NCBI GenBank assembly: GCA_017630155.1
Contig: JAGBVU010000006.1
Coordinates: 1 to 64,000, forward strand
Length of the DNA: 64,000 bases
Reading direction: 5' to 3'
Origin: Bacteroidales bacterium
GTDB taxonomy: Bacteria > Bacteroidota > Bacteroidia > Bacteroidales > UBA932
Below, one piece after another: positions 1 to 8,008 of this stretch (positions are counted from its first letter, which is position 1; each line of letters begins with the position of its first letter). Under the pieces are notes generated by a model. It was not told the DNA's origin. It made no database searches and worked only from the letters and a program-made list of their open reading frames with translations. A program made the position numbers and the translations under genes.

Positions 1-29
1 CCTCTGACCGGAAAGATGTCTATGTCAAA

Positions 30-443
30 TTACTGGAATATCTCATCCCTTGCATATCCCTTGATTGTCTTCTTCTGTTCAAAGAGGAAGAATATGAAGT
101 GGATAAATAGACCGATGCCCCACGAAATCGCAGTGATGGTCACGGACTTTAGTGATTCGCAGTGCCAACCGATGTAATGTGTCACGTATCCGAGTCCGAT
201 ACACAGTATATATGTCACAAAGTGATATCTGAATCCTATATCGTGAATCTCGTTTTCTGCCACATCCTTACTTCCAAAGTACCAGCCTGTGAGGAACATC
301 AGGCCGAAATATACAACGGAACACAATAATGATCCGATTACGCTATTCATTCCGATACATAAGTTCAGAGCATATCGAAATACAACGGTCAGGCACAATG
401 CGCCGAGGGTAAATTGTCCCAATCTTAATGTCAATACTTTCAT
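30..443 (-). CDS. Small integral membrane protein, function unknown
   Basis: This 137-residue protein has about four hydrophobic segments (roughly residues 8-28, 34-55, 73-93 and 103-123) joined by short polar loops, and ends in a charged tail. I do not recognise a named family. It follows the PadR-type regulator gene by 3 bp on the same strand, so the two are almost certainly co-transcribed. A PadR gene paired with a small membrane protein is a common arrangement in which the regulator controls a membrane stress or transport function. Here that role is inference only. Confidence 0.7.
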   Translation of the reverse strand: MKVLTLRLGQFTLGALCLTVVFRYALNLCIGMNSVIGSLLCSVVYFGLMFLTGWYFGSKDVAENEIHDIGFRYHFVTYILCIGLGYVTHYIGWHCESLKSVTITAISWGIGLFIHFIFFLFEQKKTIKGYARDEIFQ

Positions 444-446
444 AAC

Positions 447-812
447 TTACTTAGTTAAAAGGTTGATGATTGTTTCTTTAGTGAATAATAATATATTTCG
501 TTCTGCAAAACGTCTGAAAAGTTCATTGCCAGTTTCAGTAAGATGATAGTATTTCCTGTCCGGTCCTTTGCTGACCCTGATACACTCATATTCCACAATC
601 TCAAGATTCTGGAACTTGCGAAGGGTCCTGTACAGACTCTGTTCCTCACAAGACATTGTGCCTTCCGACATCTTCTCCACAAACTCTTTGATATCCTCAA
701 CACATTTATTGCTTTCTTTCAAAGCAAGGAAAATCCAGAATGTCAGCTGCCCCTTCTTATAGGTTTCCTCCCAAGCATTGAGAAGGTCATTAATCACATT
801 GTCATTTACCAT
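447..812 (-). CDS. PadR-family transcriptional regulator
   Basis: The 121-residue protein matches the PadR winged-helix pattern. It opens with the helix block KKGQLTFWIFLALKES (around residues 19-34), continues with a recognition-helix region near SLYRTLRKFQNLEIVEYE, and has a wing with the basic strand SKGPDRKYYHLTETG, the usual PadR signature before the C-terminal helix. Known PadR proteins are dimeric repressors that respond to small molecules or membrane stress and often control their own promoter. The next gene, a membrane protein 3 bp downstream, is the likely target. A palindrome over the predicted start of transcription supports autoregulation (see 831-883). The ligand is unknown. Confidence 0.85.
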   Translation of the reverse strand: MVNDNVINDLLNAWEETYKKGQLTFWIFLALKESNKCVEDIKEFVEKMSEGTMSCEEQSLYRTLRKFQNLEIVEYECIRVSKGPDRKYYHLTETGNELFRRFAERNILLFTKETIINLLTK

Positions 813-830
813 AAGGCGTATTATATTTAT

Positions 831-883
831 GTATTAAACAACTTGTATAATACAAAGGTAATACTATTGTTTAAATATACAAC
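831..883 (-). promoter_or_regulatory. padR promoter with overlapping palindromic operator candidate
   Basis: On the minus strand TACCTTTG (860-853) fits the Bacteroidota -7 consensus TAnnTTTG. A GTTG (883-880, one mismatch to TTTG) lies 19 bp upstream. A 13-bp palindrome TTGTAT-A-ATACAA (843-855) overlaps the -7 box and expected start point, and GTATTA/TAATAC half-sites extend it. Binding by the PadR protein is inferred from position. Confidence 0.5.
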
Positions 884-901
884 AGAAACCGACAATATTT
901 G
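870..901 (+). promoter_or_regulatory. Candidate plus-strand promoter for the 907-1150 transcript
   Basis: TTTA (870-873), a 20-bp spacer, then AATATTTG (894-901) matches the TTTG-N19-21-TAnnTTTG promoter with one mismatch in each box. It points away from padR and would start transcription near 907. Confidence 0.4.
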
Positions 902-906
902 CTAAA

Positions 907-1150
907 AATTCATTTACAGCGGCACTTGCCCTCTTGCCAAATAAGCTTGACAAGAACGCAACCTTCTATACCCACCGCACACATAAAAACGCCCGGCAAG
1001 ACTTCAGTTGGACAAACCACAAGACTCCAGATGGTCTATGCCCCTCTTATCCCCACAGGGGAAGAATGATCGCCTTCGCTACCGTATTGCTGAATGGACT
1101 GTCAGCAGACGAAGCCCGCAGTGGAAAATTCTCCGCTGCGGGCTTTTATC
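907..1150 (+). ncRNA. Candidate structured small RNA ending in a terminator
   Basis: No convincing gene lies between padR and tRNA-Leu. The plus strand holds successive hairpins: CTTGCC/GGCAAG, AGAC/GTCT, CCCCT/AGGGG and GCTGA/TCAGC, then a 9-10 bp terminator stem. A candidate promoter lies just upstream. An open frame at 934-1161 runs through the terminator and resembles no protein family, so a non-coding transcript is preferred. I could not match it to tmRNA, RNase P, SRP or 6S RNA. Confidence 0.35.
1112..1150 (+). terminator. Rho-independent terminator
   Basis: AAGCCCGCAG (1112-1121) pairs perfectly with CTGCGGGCTT (1136-1145) and runs into TTTTAT. It would end a plus-strand transcript coming from the padR side. 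Confidence 0.65.
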
Positions 1151-1292
1151 GTATAAAATAGTCAGCAATTATAGCTGATAAACTTCTTGCGAAAGACAAA
1201 AAACTCAGTAGGATGCACAAATAACCTTATCTTTGAACTGGAAACCGTACGGAAATTTTGCGAAATCTTTTTTGTATCTCTTGTACATCATA

Positions 1293-1324
1293 AAAACAAA
1301 AAAGCCCAACTTTGCAGTTGAGCT
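1293..1324 (-). terminator. Terminator of tRNA-Leu
   Basis: AGCCCAACT (1303-1311) and AGTTGAGCT (1316-1324) form a 9-bp stem with one G-U pair and a 4-nt loop. On the minus strand this is followed by a T-rich run (complement of 1292-1302), six bases past the tRNA 3' end. Confidence 0.75.
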
Positions 1325-1329
1325 TTTTG

Positions 1330-1411
1330 TGCGGGCGAAGGGACTCGAACCCCCACGCCTCTCGGCACCAGATCCTAAGTCTGGATTGTCTACCAATTTC
1401 AACACGCCCGC
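1330..1411 (-). tRNA. tRNA-Leu, anticodon UAG
   Basis: Read on the minus strand, this folds into a class II cloverleaf. The acceptor stem is GCGGGCG/CGCCCGC with discriminator A. The D-arm contains TTGGTAGA. The anticodon stem CCAGA/TCTGG encloses loop CTTAGGA, giving anticodon TAG (UAG), which reads CUN leucine codons. There is a long variable arm (GCC-GAGA-GGC) and a T-loop TTCGAGT. No 3' CCA is encoded. Confidence 0.95.
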
Positions 1412-1495
1412 TTTTCCAAAAGAACTTTCGTTTCCGTTTTGGGATTGCAAATGTAGAGACTTTTTTTGAAAGTGCAAATTTAATTTACACTTTTT

Positions 1496-2344
1496 TTAGT
1501 TTTTTGTAAATTTTGCAGATACCCAATTGTCCTTTACCAATTCATATTCAAATTTAAGGGATTGTTTTTCAGCCTCTTCTATGAGCATAGGTAGGTCCTG
1601 TGTGTAGAAGCCGCTAATGATCAACATTCCGCCGGGGCGAAGACCACGTGAATAGGTGGACATGTCCTGAAGGAGGATGTTGCGGTTTATGTTTGCCAGG
1701 ATAACATCGTATCTGCCGGCCTGGATCAGCGATGCATCACCGTAGCGTGCATCGACAGCTTCATGTACGCGGTTCTTCCATGCATTTTCCCTTACTGAGT
1801 ATACTGCGGTAGGGTCGATATCTATCGCATGAACAGGGAACTCTGCTTTCATCTTGGCAGCAAGGATGGCAAGTATACCAGTGCCGCACCCCATGTCGAG
1901 CACCTTGAGCCCTTTGAGGGTCTTCTCTTCGCGCTGCATCGCCTCCATCATAAGTGATGTGGTCTGGTGGTGACCTGTGCCGAATGCCATCTTGGGGGTG
2001 ATGGTGATGGTGTATTTGGTGCGTGGCAGACCTTTATGAAAGTGGGCTTTTACTGTGCAGCGGCCGATTACTATTGGTTCAAACGAGGCCTCCCATACTG
2101 CGTTCCAGTTCTGTTCCTTGACGTAGTTAGTGGTGTAGCTGAGGTCGAATAGGTCACGGTCAATTCCGCTGAGGATCAGTTTGAGATGGCGCTCAGAGAA
2201 TTGGTTTACCGGGATGTATGCCTTGAGATATGGGTCCTCGTTGACATAGCTTTCGAAGCCGAGGTCAGCAATTTCTGCTACTACGATGTCGGAGAAATCA
2301 TCGCTGTAGGGGGTGATTTTGATTTGAACTTCTATGTAATCCAT
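1496..2344 (-). CDS. prmA: Ribosomal protein L11 methyltransferase
   Basis: PrmA uses S-adenosylmethionine to methylate ribosomal protein uL11. The 282-residue product has the family's N-terminal substrate-recruiting domain (about residues 1-100) and a Rossmann methyltransferase domain with the SAM motif LDMGCGTGILAILAA. The block ITPKMAFGTGHHQTT precedes it and the NINRN strand follows, all typical of PrmA. An upstream in-frame ATG would add seven residues; I chose the ATG at 2344 because the protein then begins at the conserved MDYIEVQIKI strand. The gene lies alone between tRNA-Leu and a palindrome array. Confidence 0.93.
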   Translation of the reverse strand: MDYIEVQIKITPYSDDFSDIVVAEIADLGFESYVNEDPYLKAYIPVNQFSERHLKLILSGIDRDLFDLSYTTNYVKEQNWNAVWEASFEPIVIGRCTVKAHFHKGLPRTKYTITITPKMAFGTGHHQTTSLMMEAMQREEKTLKGLKVLDMGCGTGILAILAAKMKAEFPVHAIDIDPTAVYSVRENAWKNRVHEAVDARYGDASLIQAGRYDVILANINRNILLQDMSTYSRGLRPGGMLIISGFYTQDLPMLIEEAEKQSLKFEYELVKDNWVSAKFTKN

Positions 2345-2359
2345 AATGCTTTTGGTTTT

Positions 2360-2438
2360 GGGCACGGAATAGGCTGTTTTCGTGCCCGTTTAGTGTTTTT
2401 TATGTGGTTTGGGCACGGATTTGGCCATTTTCGTGCCC
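2360..2438. repeat. REP-like palindrome array, two units with GGGCACG stems
   Basis: Two hairpins of identical design lie 51 bp apart: GGGCACG (2360-2366)/CGTGCCC (2381-2387) with loop GAATAGGCTGTTTT, and GGGCACG (2411-2417)/CGTGCCC (2432-2438) with loop GATTTGGCCATTTT. The loop, orientation and 51-bp period match the CGGGGGC-stem arrays elsewhere in the window, but the stem differs. Confidence 0.8.
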
Positions 2439-2470
2439 GTTTTATATGATCCACTCCGGTTCTATATGAA

Positions 2471-2620
2471 ATCCCCCGAGCGGGTCGGGGGATGATGTTT
2501 CAAGAAGATGCGGTCGCGTCCTGTCGAGGTTCCCGGAGCTTGCCTAGATTTCCTATGGGCCTGAAGATGAATTCCCTGTAAGACCTACATAGGATGTCCC
2601 GTTAGGCTTGCCGAGGGTAG
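2471..2620 (-). ncRNA. Possible structured RNA or structured 3' UTR of tpiA
   Basis: The space after tpiA has no gene. On the minus strand it can form an extended hairpin in which GCCTA and TCCTATG pair with CATAGGA and TAGGC across an internal bubble. It ends at a strong hairpin, ATCCCCCGA (2471-2479)/TCGGGGGAT (2485-2493), with only a weak T-run. It could be a processed small RNA, a 6S-like RNA or simply the tpiA trailer; the sequence does not decide. Confidence 0.35.
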
Positions 2621-2626
2621 TGCCGA

Positions 2627-3382
2627 CTAGTACGAAGTAGCGATACCGATGAAGTCCTCTGCTTTAAGGGCAGCGCCACCGATAAGACCGCCGTCGATGT
2701 CAGGCTGAGCGAAAAGTTCAGGTGCATTTGAAGGTTTGCAGCTGCCACCGTAAAGGATGGTGATCTCTTCTGCAAGTGCTGCACCGAATTTGTCAGCAAG
2801 GGCTTTGCGGATGAATGCGTGGATCTCCTGTGCTTGCTCTGATGTAGCGGTTAGACCTGTACCGATAGCCCAAACTGGTTCGTAAGCGATAACTACCTGT
2901 GCCATCTCTTCAGCTGTAAGGGTGAAAAGTACCTCTTCGATCTGTTTGCCAACTACTTCAAAGTGTTTGCCTGCAACTCTTTCGTCTTTAACCTCACCTA
3001 CACAGAAGATAGGTTTGAGACCTGCTGCAAGGGCAAGTTTTACTTTGGTAACAAGTGTCTCAGATGTCTCTCCATAGTACTCTCTTCTCTCTGAGTGGCC
3101 AAGGATTACATATGAGCAGCCAACTGATTTAAGCATTGCTACAGATACCTCACCTGTGTATGCCCCTTTCTCATGGTCAGCGCAGTTCTGAGCTGCAAGT
3201 GCGATAGAAGAACCTGCAAGTTTAGATGCTACTTCTGAAAGGTGTGTGAATGGGGGAGCTACGATAAGCTGTACATCTGAAGGTACAGTAGAAAGTTTTG
3301 AAAGGATACCGTCAACGAGCTCCTTGCCTTCGCTGACAACTGTGTTCATTTTCCAGTTTCCTGCTACGATTTTAGTTCTCAT
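2627..3382 (-). CDS. tpiA: Triosephosphate isomerase
   Basis: TpiA interconverts glyceraldehyde-3-phosphate and dihydroxyacetone phosphate in glycolysis. At 251 residues it has the normal TIM-barrel length. Visible motifs are AGNWKMN at the N-terminus (catalytic Lys), VILGHSERR (electrophilic His), VIAYEPVWAIGTG (catalytic Glu and start of the phosphate-gripping loop 6) and LYGGS near the C-terminus (phosphate binding). The gene is transcribed divergently from tig with a -7 box on each strand of the shared spacer. Codon use looks like that of a highly expressed gene. Confidence 0.97.
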   Translation of the reverse strand: MRTKIVAGNWKMNTVVSEGKELVDGILSKLSTVPSDVQLIVAPPFTHLSEVASKLAGSSIALAAQNCADHEKGAYTGEVSVAMLKSVGCSYVILGHSERREYYGETSETLVTKVKLALAAGLKPIFCVGEVKDERVAGKHFEVVGKQIEEVLFTLTAEEMAQVVIAYEPVWAIGTGLTATSEQAQEIHAFIRKALADKFGAALAEEITILYGGSCKPSNAPELFAQPDIDGGLIGGAALKAEDFIGIATSY

Positions 3383-3421
3383 ATACTTCTATTATTTTTA
3401 TAATACTTTCATTTGGGGCTG

Positions 3422-3458
3422 CAAAATTAGAAAAATTCAACTAAAATTTATACTTTTG
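3422..3458. promoter_or_regulatory. Divergent -7 boxes for tpiA and tig
   Basis: The minus-strand TAATTTTG (3429-3422) faces tpiA and the plus-strand TACTTTTG (3451-3458) faces tig. Both fit TAnnTTTG; no clear TTTG -33 box is placed correctly for either. Confidence 0.5.
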
Positions 3459-3499
3459 CGGGCTAATTAGGAAAAAAGTAAAATAATATATAATCGACT

Positions 3500-4822
3500 A
3501 TGAACATTACAGAACTTAAAAAGGATGACTTGATGATTCAAGTCCAAATGGATTTCACCAAAGAAGACTACGCAGACAAAAAGAAAAAACTTCTTAACAA
3601 GTACCGTAGAGAGGTGGACATCAAAGGTTTCAGAAAAGGTATGGCACCTATGTCACTTGTAGAGAAGACTCACGGCCAGTCTGCTTTGGTAGAGTCTATC
3701 AACGAGCTTATCTCTGAGTCTCTTGACAACTATGTAAAAGAGAACAACCTTACCATTCTTGGTGAGCCACTTCCAAACGAGGAGGTAGAGTCTAAAAATG
3801 ACTGGGCTGCTGGTGAGAACTTCACTTTCGTATTTGATATGGCACTTGCTCCAAATTATGAGCTTAGCCTTTCAGCTGAGGACGTGATCCCTCACTATAC
3901 CATCACAGCTACTGCAAAATCTAAAGAGGAGTACAAATCAAACATCCTTAAACAATACGGCAAACTCGAGAACTGCGAGACAGTTAAAGAGGAAGATTTC
4001 ATCGTAGCTGACTTCGAGCAGGGTGAGACCAGAGTTGAGAAAACTTATGTAGCAATGAGAACCATCAAGGATGAGGCTTCAAAAGCTTTGTTCCTTGGTA
4101 AGAAAGCCGGTGACTCATTTGAGCTTAACGTTAACGAGGTATTCGTAAACGAGGCTGACCGCGCTGCTATGCTTAAAGTTAAGAAAGAGGAGCTTGCTTC
4201 TATGGATCCTATGTGGAAATTCACCATCGTAGAGGTTAAGAACTATGTTGACGCTGTTCCTGGTCAGGAACTTTACGATATGCTTTTCGGTAAGGATACC
4301 GTTAAGACTGAAGAGGAGTTTGATGCCAAACTTGCTGAGAGAATGGCTGCTGAGTATGCTGAGGAGACTGATTACAGATTTATCCTTGATGCTCGCGAGT
4401 ATATCATCAACAAAGCAAACATTGCCCTTCCTGAGGATTTCATGAAGAGATGGCTTTTCGCTGCTAACCAGGGTAAATTCACTATGGAACAGATCGAGCA
4501 GGAGTTCCCTGCATTTGCTAAAGATTTCCGTTGGCAGACTATCACTCAGAGAATCATCAAAGAGCAGAACCTTGAGATCTCTAAAGAGGATATGCTTGAG
4601 CAGGCTAAGAAACTTGCAAAATACCAGTTCGCTTCTTACGGTATTCCAAACGTACCAGAGGAGTACCTTGTTAAACATGCTGAGAGCCTTATCGCTAACG
4701 AGAACGAGGGTCGCAGAATCTTCGAGAAAGTGGAAGAGACCAAAGTTCTTGACTATGTTCGCAGCGTAGTGACTGTTGAGAAGAAGAAAATCTCTCTTGA
4801 CAAATTCCAGAAATTGCAGTAA
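3500..4822 (+). CDS. tig: Trigger factor (ribosome-associated chaperone)
   Basis: Trigger factor binds at the ribosomal exit tunnel and shields nascent chains. This 440-residue protein carries the ribosome-docking signature GFRKGMAPM (about residues 44-52) in its N-terminal domain. The middle region shows no clear canonical FKBP-type active site, as is common in Bacteroidota, and the C-terminal half is a long helical chaperone arm. It heads the tig-clpP-clpX cluster, with clpP 62 bp downstream, a widespread pairing of nascent-chain folding with proteolysis. Lysine- and glutamate-rich codon use suggests high expression. Confidence 0.93.
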   Translation: MNITELKKDDLMIQVQMDFTKEDYADKKKKLLNKYRREVDIKGFRKGMAPMSLVEKTHGQSALVESINELISESLDNYVKENNLTILGEPLPNEEVESKNDWAAGENFTFVFDMALAPNYELSLSAEDVIPHYTITATAKSKEEYKSNILKQYGKLENCETVKEEDFIVADFEQGETRVEKTYVAMRTIKDEASKALFLGKKAGDSFELNVNEVFVNEADRAAMLKVKKEELASMDPMWKFTIVEVKNYVDAVPGQELYDMLFGKDTVKTEEEFDAKLAERMAAEYAEETDYRFILDAREYIINKANIALPEDFMKRWLFAANQGKFTMEQIEQEFPAFAKDFRWQTITQRIIKEQNLEISKEDMLEQAKKLAKYQFASYGIPNVPEEYLVKHAESLIANENEGRRIFEKVEETKVLDYVRSVVTVEKKKISLDKFQKLQ

Positions 4823-4884
4823 TTGTCTGTAACATCTGGGGCGCAATTCCGTATATATCCATAGAACATTAAACTTTAGAGATT

Positions 4885-5553
4885 ATGGCAACAGAATTTG
4901 AAAAGTACGCAAAAGGTCACCTTGGAATCAGCAGCACCTCACTTGACAAATATTCAAGGGTGTATGCAGGCTATATTAATCCTACAATCATTGAGGAGAG
5001 GCAGCTCAATGTGGCCACTATGGATGTTTTCTCAAGATTGATGATGGACCGCATTATCTTCTTGGGTGTGGGAATTGATACCGATGTGGCAAACATAATC
5101 CAGGCCCAGCTCCTCTTCCTGGAGTCAACAGATCCTACCGCCGATATTCAGCTCTATCTGAACTCCCCTGGCGGAATGGTATATGCAGGGCTTGGTATCT
5201 ACGATACAATGCAGCTTGTTTCACCAGATGTGGCTACTATCTGCACAGGTATGGCCGCTTCGATGGCTGCAGTCCTATTGACCGCAGGTGCAAAGGGGAA
5301 GAGAACAGCTCTTCCCCACTCCCGCGTTCTCATCCACCAGCCAATGGGTGGTGCAGAGGGACAGGCGTCCGACATTGAGATTGCGGCACGCGAAATTAAG
5401 AAACTCAAAGGGGAGTTGTACGATATTATCTCCAAGCACTCCGGCAAATCGGTTAAGCAGATCGAGAAGGATGCTGACCGTGACTATTGGATGAGTGCCG
5501 AGGAGGCTGTCAAATATGGTATGATCGACTCAATTCTGAGCCGTACCAAATAA
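4885..5553 (+). CDS. clpP: ATP-dependent Clp protease proteolytic subunit
   Basis: ClpP forms the double-heptameric serine protease chamber that degrades substrates unfolded by ClpX. The 222-residue protein contains the catalytic triad: Ser126 in GMAASMAAV, His151 in LIHQPMGG and Asp200 in DRDYW. The oxyanion-region motif LNSPGG lies near residues 92-97. The start is the only ATG consistent with the usual propeptide of about 25-30 residues. clpX follows 12 bp later, so the two partners are translated from one message. Confidence 0.97.
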   Translation: MATEFEKYAKGHLGISSTSLDKYSRVYAGYINPTIIEERQLNVATMDVFSRLMMDRIIFLGVGIDTDVANIIQAQLLFLESTDPTADIQLYLNSPGGMVYAGLGIYDTMQLVSPDVATICTGMAASMAAVLLTAGAKGKRTALPHSRVLIHQPMGGAEGQASDIEIAAREIKKLKGELYDIISKHSGKSVKQIEKDADRDYWMSAEEAVKYGMIDSILSRTK

Positions 5554-5565
5554 TTAAGGCAATAT

Positions 5566-6819
5566 ATGAGCAAGAAGAAGGTGGAAAGGTGCAGCTTCTG
5601 TGGAAGGGGCAGCGACCAGGTGGATATGTTTATGGGTACAGGTGAAGTCTCAATCTGTGTGGATTGTGCCCTTACCGTATCGCAATATGTTCAGCAGGCT
5701 TTTGGTGAGGAAGTGGCTGTCAAGTCACCATCCAGAAAGGGTGGGGCAGAGGAGAATGAGACACTTCTGATGACCCCTAAGGAGATTACAGCATTTCTGG
5801 ACCAGTATGTCATCGGTCAGGACGATGCGAAGAAGTTCCTATCTGTGGCAGTTTACAACCACTACAAGAGGATCAATTCTCCAAAAAGCGATGAACTCGA
5901 ACTGGAGAAATCCAATATCCTCCTTGTGGGTGCCACCGGTACCGGCAAGACCCTCCTTGCCAGAACCATTGCCAAGATGCTCAATGTCCCATTTGCCATA
6001 GTGGACGCCACAGTGCTTACCGAGGCAGGTTATGTGGGTGAGGATGTGGAGACCATCCTTACCAGACTCCTTCAGGCATCTGACTACAATGTGGAGAAGG
6101 CTCAGAGAGGTATCGTATTTATCGATGAGATAGACAAGATTGCCCGTAAAAGCGACAACCCTTCTATCACTCGTGACGTCTCGGGTGAGGGGGTGCAGCA
6201 GGCGATGCTCAAGCTTCTCGAGGGGAGCATTGTCAATGTGCCTCCACAGGGTGGACGCAAGCACCCAGACCAGAAAATGATTGCGGTGGATACCAAAAAT
6301 ATCCTCTTTATCTGCGGAGGTGCCTTTGAGGGTATAGAGAGGAAAATTGCCCAAAGGCTCAACACCTCTGTGGTGGGTTATGGCGCACAGAAAAAGAACG
6401 AGTCAATCGACAAGGAGAACCTTCTGCAGTATATTGCCCCTCAGGATCTCCGTTCATACGGACTTATCCCTGAGATCATCGGCCGTCTCCCTGTGTTGAC
6501 CTTCCTGAATCCATTGGATAAAGAGGCACTGCTAAGGATTTTGACTGAGCCTAAGAATGCACTTATCAAGCAGTATGTGAAGATGTTCGAGATGGATGGG
6601 GTAGAGCTTGTGGTGAAAAATGACGTGCTTGAGTTCATTGTCGAGACTGCTATCCAGTACAAGCTTGGAGCACGTGGTCTCAGGTCAATATGTGAAGCGA
6701 TCCTCCTTGACTCTATGTATGAGGTGCCGGGCAGCGGCAAGAAGAAACTTACCATTGACCTCAAATATGCAAAGGAGAAAGTGGCTCAGTTTACAGGGAA
6801 TCTCCTTACTGAGAAATAA
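5566..6819 (+). CDS. clpX: ATP-dependent Clp protease ATP-binding subunit ClpX
   Basis: ClpX is the AAA+ unfoldase that delivers tagged proteins to ClpP. The N-terminal zinc-binding domain is intact (C9, C12, C31, C34). Walker A is GATGTGKT (residues 122-129) and Walker B is VFIDEIDK. The pore-loop GYVGED motif and sensor-2 GARGLRS are present. Length is normal at 417 residues. Its last 14 bp overlap the 3' end of the convergent birA gene, so no terminator fits between them. Confidence 0.97.
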   Translation: MSKKKVERCSFCGRGSDQVDMFMGTGEVSICVDCALTVSQYVQQAFGEEVAVKSPSRKGGAEENETLLMTPKEITAFLDQYVIGQDDAKKFLSVAVYNHYKRINSPKSDELELEKSNILLVGATGTGKTLLARTIAKMLNVPFAIVDATVLTEAGYVGEDVETILTRLLQASDYNVEKAQRGIVFIDEIDKIARKSDNPSITRDVSGEGVQQAMLKLLEGSIVNVPPQGGRKHPDQKMIAVDTKNILFICGGAFEGIERKIAQRLNTSVVGYGAQKKNESIDKENLLQYIAPQDLRSYGLIPEIIGRLPVLTFLNPLDKEALLRILTEPKNALIKQYVKMFEMDGVELVVKNDVLEFIVETAIQYKLGARGLRSICEAILLDSMYEVPGSGKKKLTIDLKYAKEKVAQFTGNLLTEK

Positions 6820-7603
6820 TATACTTCAACTCTTTGAAGGCGAAGGATTTGATGGTGCCTGTCTCTGTTTCGATACGGAGGCAGGCGTTTTTTTCTATTC
6901 CCCGAATGTAGCCGCGGAAGGTCTCGCCGGTGGTAAGGTCCACATAGGTGTGGAGTTCGTCACGACGGTATAGGACTGAGAGGTAACGCTCTTCCAGAAG
7001 TAACGGGAAAGATGCAGAAACGGGGTCGGACGATACTGGGACCTCCTGAGTAAGCGGCAGGTATAGTGCTGCGATCTTCTGAAGAAGAAGCATCAGCTCA
7101 TTTCTGTCGTTAAGCGGCTCGGCAGAAGGGTATCCTGATCGCTGCAACTCAAGCAATAGCGATGTCGGGTTGGGGGCGTCGCTGCGGAAAACTCTTTGGT
7201 TGAGGTTGAGGCCGATGCCGGCAATGCAGACTGACAATGTGGCACCCGAAAGGATATTTTCAATAAGGATTCCGCAAATTTTTCTATCCTCTACATAGAT
7301 GTCATTCGGCCATTTGATTTTGGCTTCAATTCCCTTGGTGGCAAGGTAATCCACTACTCCTAGAGCGACCACTTGAGATAGCTCAAACTGCCTGGTAGAG
7401 AGGAAGTTCTCCGGCTTGAACAGGATGGAGAATGTGAGGTTTTCCCCCACAGCACTCTCCCACGAATTGCCCCTCTGTCCCCTGCCTGCAGTCTGGAACT
7501 GAGCTGCCCATACGGTGAAATCTGATGCCTCGTGACGATGCCTGTGTGCATCACTGTTGGTGGAATCTGTCTCCTTTAGCCAATTTACTGTCATATCTGT
7601 CAT
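6806..7603 (-). CDS. birA: Biotin--[acetyl-CoA-carboxylase] ligase
   Basis: This enzyme activates biotin with ATP and attaches it to the biotin carrier protein of carboxylases. The 265-residue protein is the short, catalytic-only form: it lacks the N-terminal DNA-binding domain of the E. coli repressor. Visible motifs are ETDSTN at the N-terminus, [11 protein letters not shown] (biotinyl-AMP loop), KWPNDIYV and the GIGLNLN strand, then a C-terminal SH3-like domain. A second ATG three codons in is an equally possible start. It diverges from rsfS and its 3' end overlaps clpX. Confidence 0.93.
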   Translation of the reverse strand: MTDMTVNWLKETDSTNSDAHRHRHEASDFTVWAAQFQTAGRGQRGNSWESAVGENLTFSILFKPENFLSTRQFELSQVVALGVVDYLATKGIEAKIKWPNDIYVEDRKICGILIENILSGATLSVCIAGIGLNLNQRVFRSDAPNPTSLLLELQRSGYPSAEPLNDRNELMLLLQKIAALYLPLTQEVPVSSDPVSASFPLLLEERYLSVLYRRDELHTYVDLTTGETFRGYIRGIEKNACLRIETETGTIKSFAFKELKYIISQ

Positions 7604-7623
7604 AAATGGTCAAAAATTTGCAG

Positions 7624-7644
7624 TATCTTTGTCGGACAAAAATA
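7624..7644. promoter_or_regulatory. Divergent -7 boxes for rsfS and birA
   Basis: Plus-strand TATCTTTG (7624-7631) faces rsfS and minus-strand TATTTTTG (7644-7637) faces birA. Both are exact TAnnTTTG matches, five bases apart; no -33 box is evident. Confidence 0.5.
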
Positions 7645-7654
7645 AAAATAATAA

Positions 7655-8008
7655 ATGAAAGAAATTGACATTATTGCAGAAGCAATGCTCGACAAAAAGG
7701 CAAAAAATGTTTGTGCCCTCGATTTACGCAAGATAGGTGCAGCCATTGCCGACCATTTCGTGATTTGTAATGCAGATTCGACTACAGCTGTAGCAGCTAT
7801 TTCAGATAACATCGAAGATATGATGTGGGAAAAAGGTCAGAGGAAACTCCGCAGAATGCAGGGTAAAGAGAACGGCTTCTGGGTGATTCTTGACTACGAT
7901 GATATTGTAGTGCACGTTTTCCTTACAGAGTATAGAAACTTCTACAGGCTCGAGGATCTTTGGGCCGACGCTATCCGTAAAGACTATAAAGACGAATATG
8001 ACGACTAA
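7655..8008 (+). CDS. rsfS: Ribosomal silencing factor RsfS
   Basis: RsfS binds uL14 on the large ribosomal subunit and blocks subunit joining, lowering translation when nutrients are short. The 117-residue product has the family pattern: an N-terminal helix with AKNVCALDLRKI, the strand DHFVICNADST, and the C-terminal block WVILDYDDIVVHVFLTEYRNFYRLEDLW. The acidic tail KDYKDEYDD overlaps the start of ftsH by 11 bp, which implies translational coupling. It begins a seven-gene run extending to 14123. Confidence 0.95.
   Translation: MKEIDIIAEAMLDKKAKNVCALDLRKIGAAIADHFVICNADSTTAVAAISDNIEDMMWEKGQRKLRRMQGKENGFWVILDYDDIVVHVFLTEYRNFYRLEDLWADAIRKDYKDEYDD

Noticed and set aside
934..1161. Small protein gene of 75 codons
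   Set aside because: The frame runs through a strong terminator hairpin, resembles no protein family and lies in hairpin-rich sequence, so a non-coding reading is preferred.
4115..4846. 243-codon antisense frame over tig
   Set aside because: It is a shadow of the highly biased tig codon use; no start context or promoter supports it.
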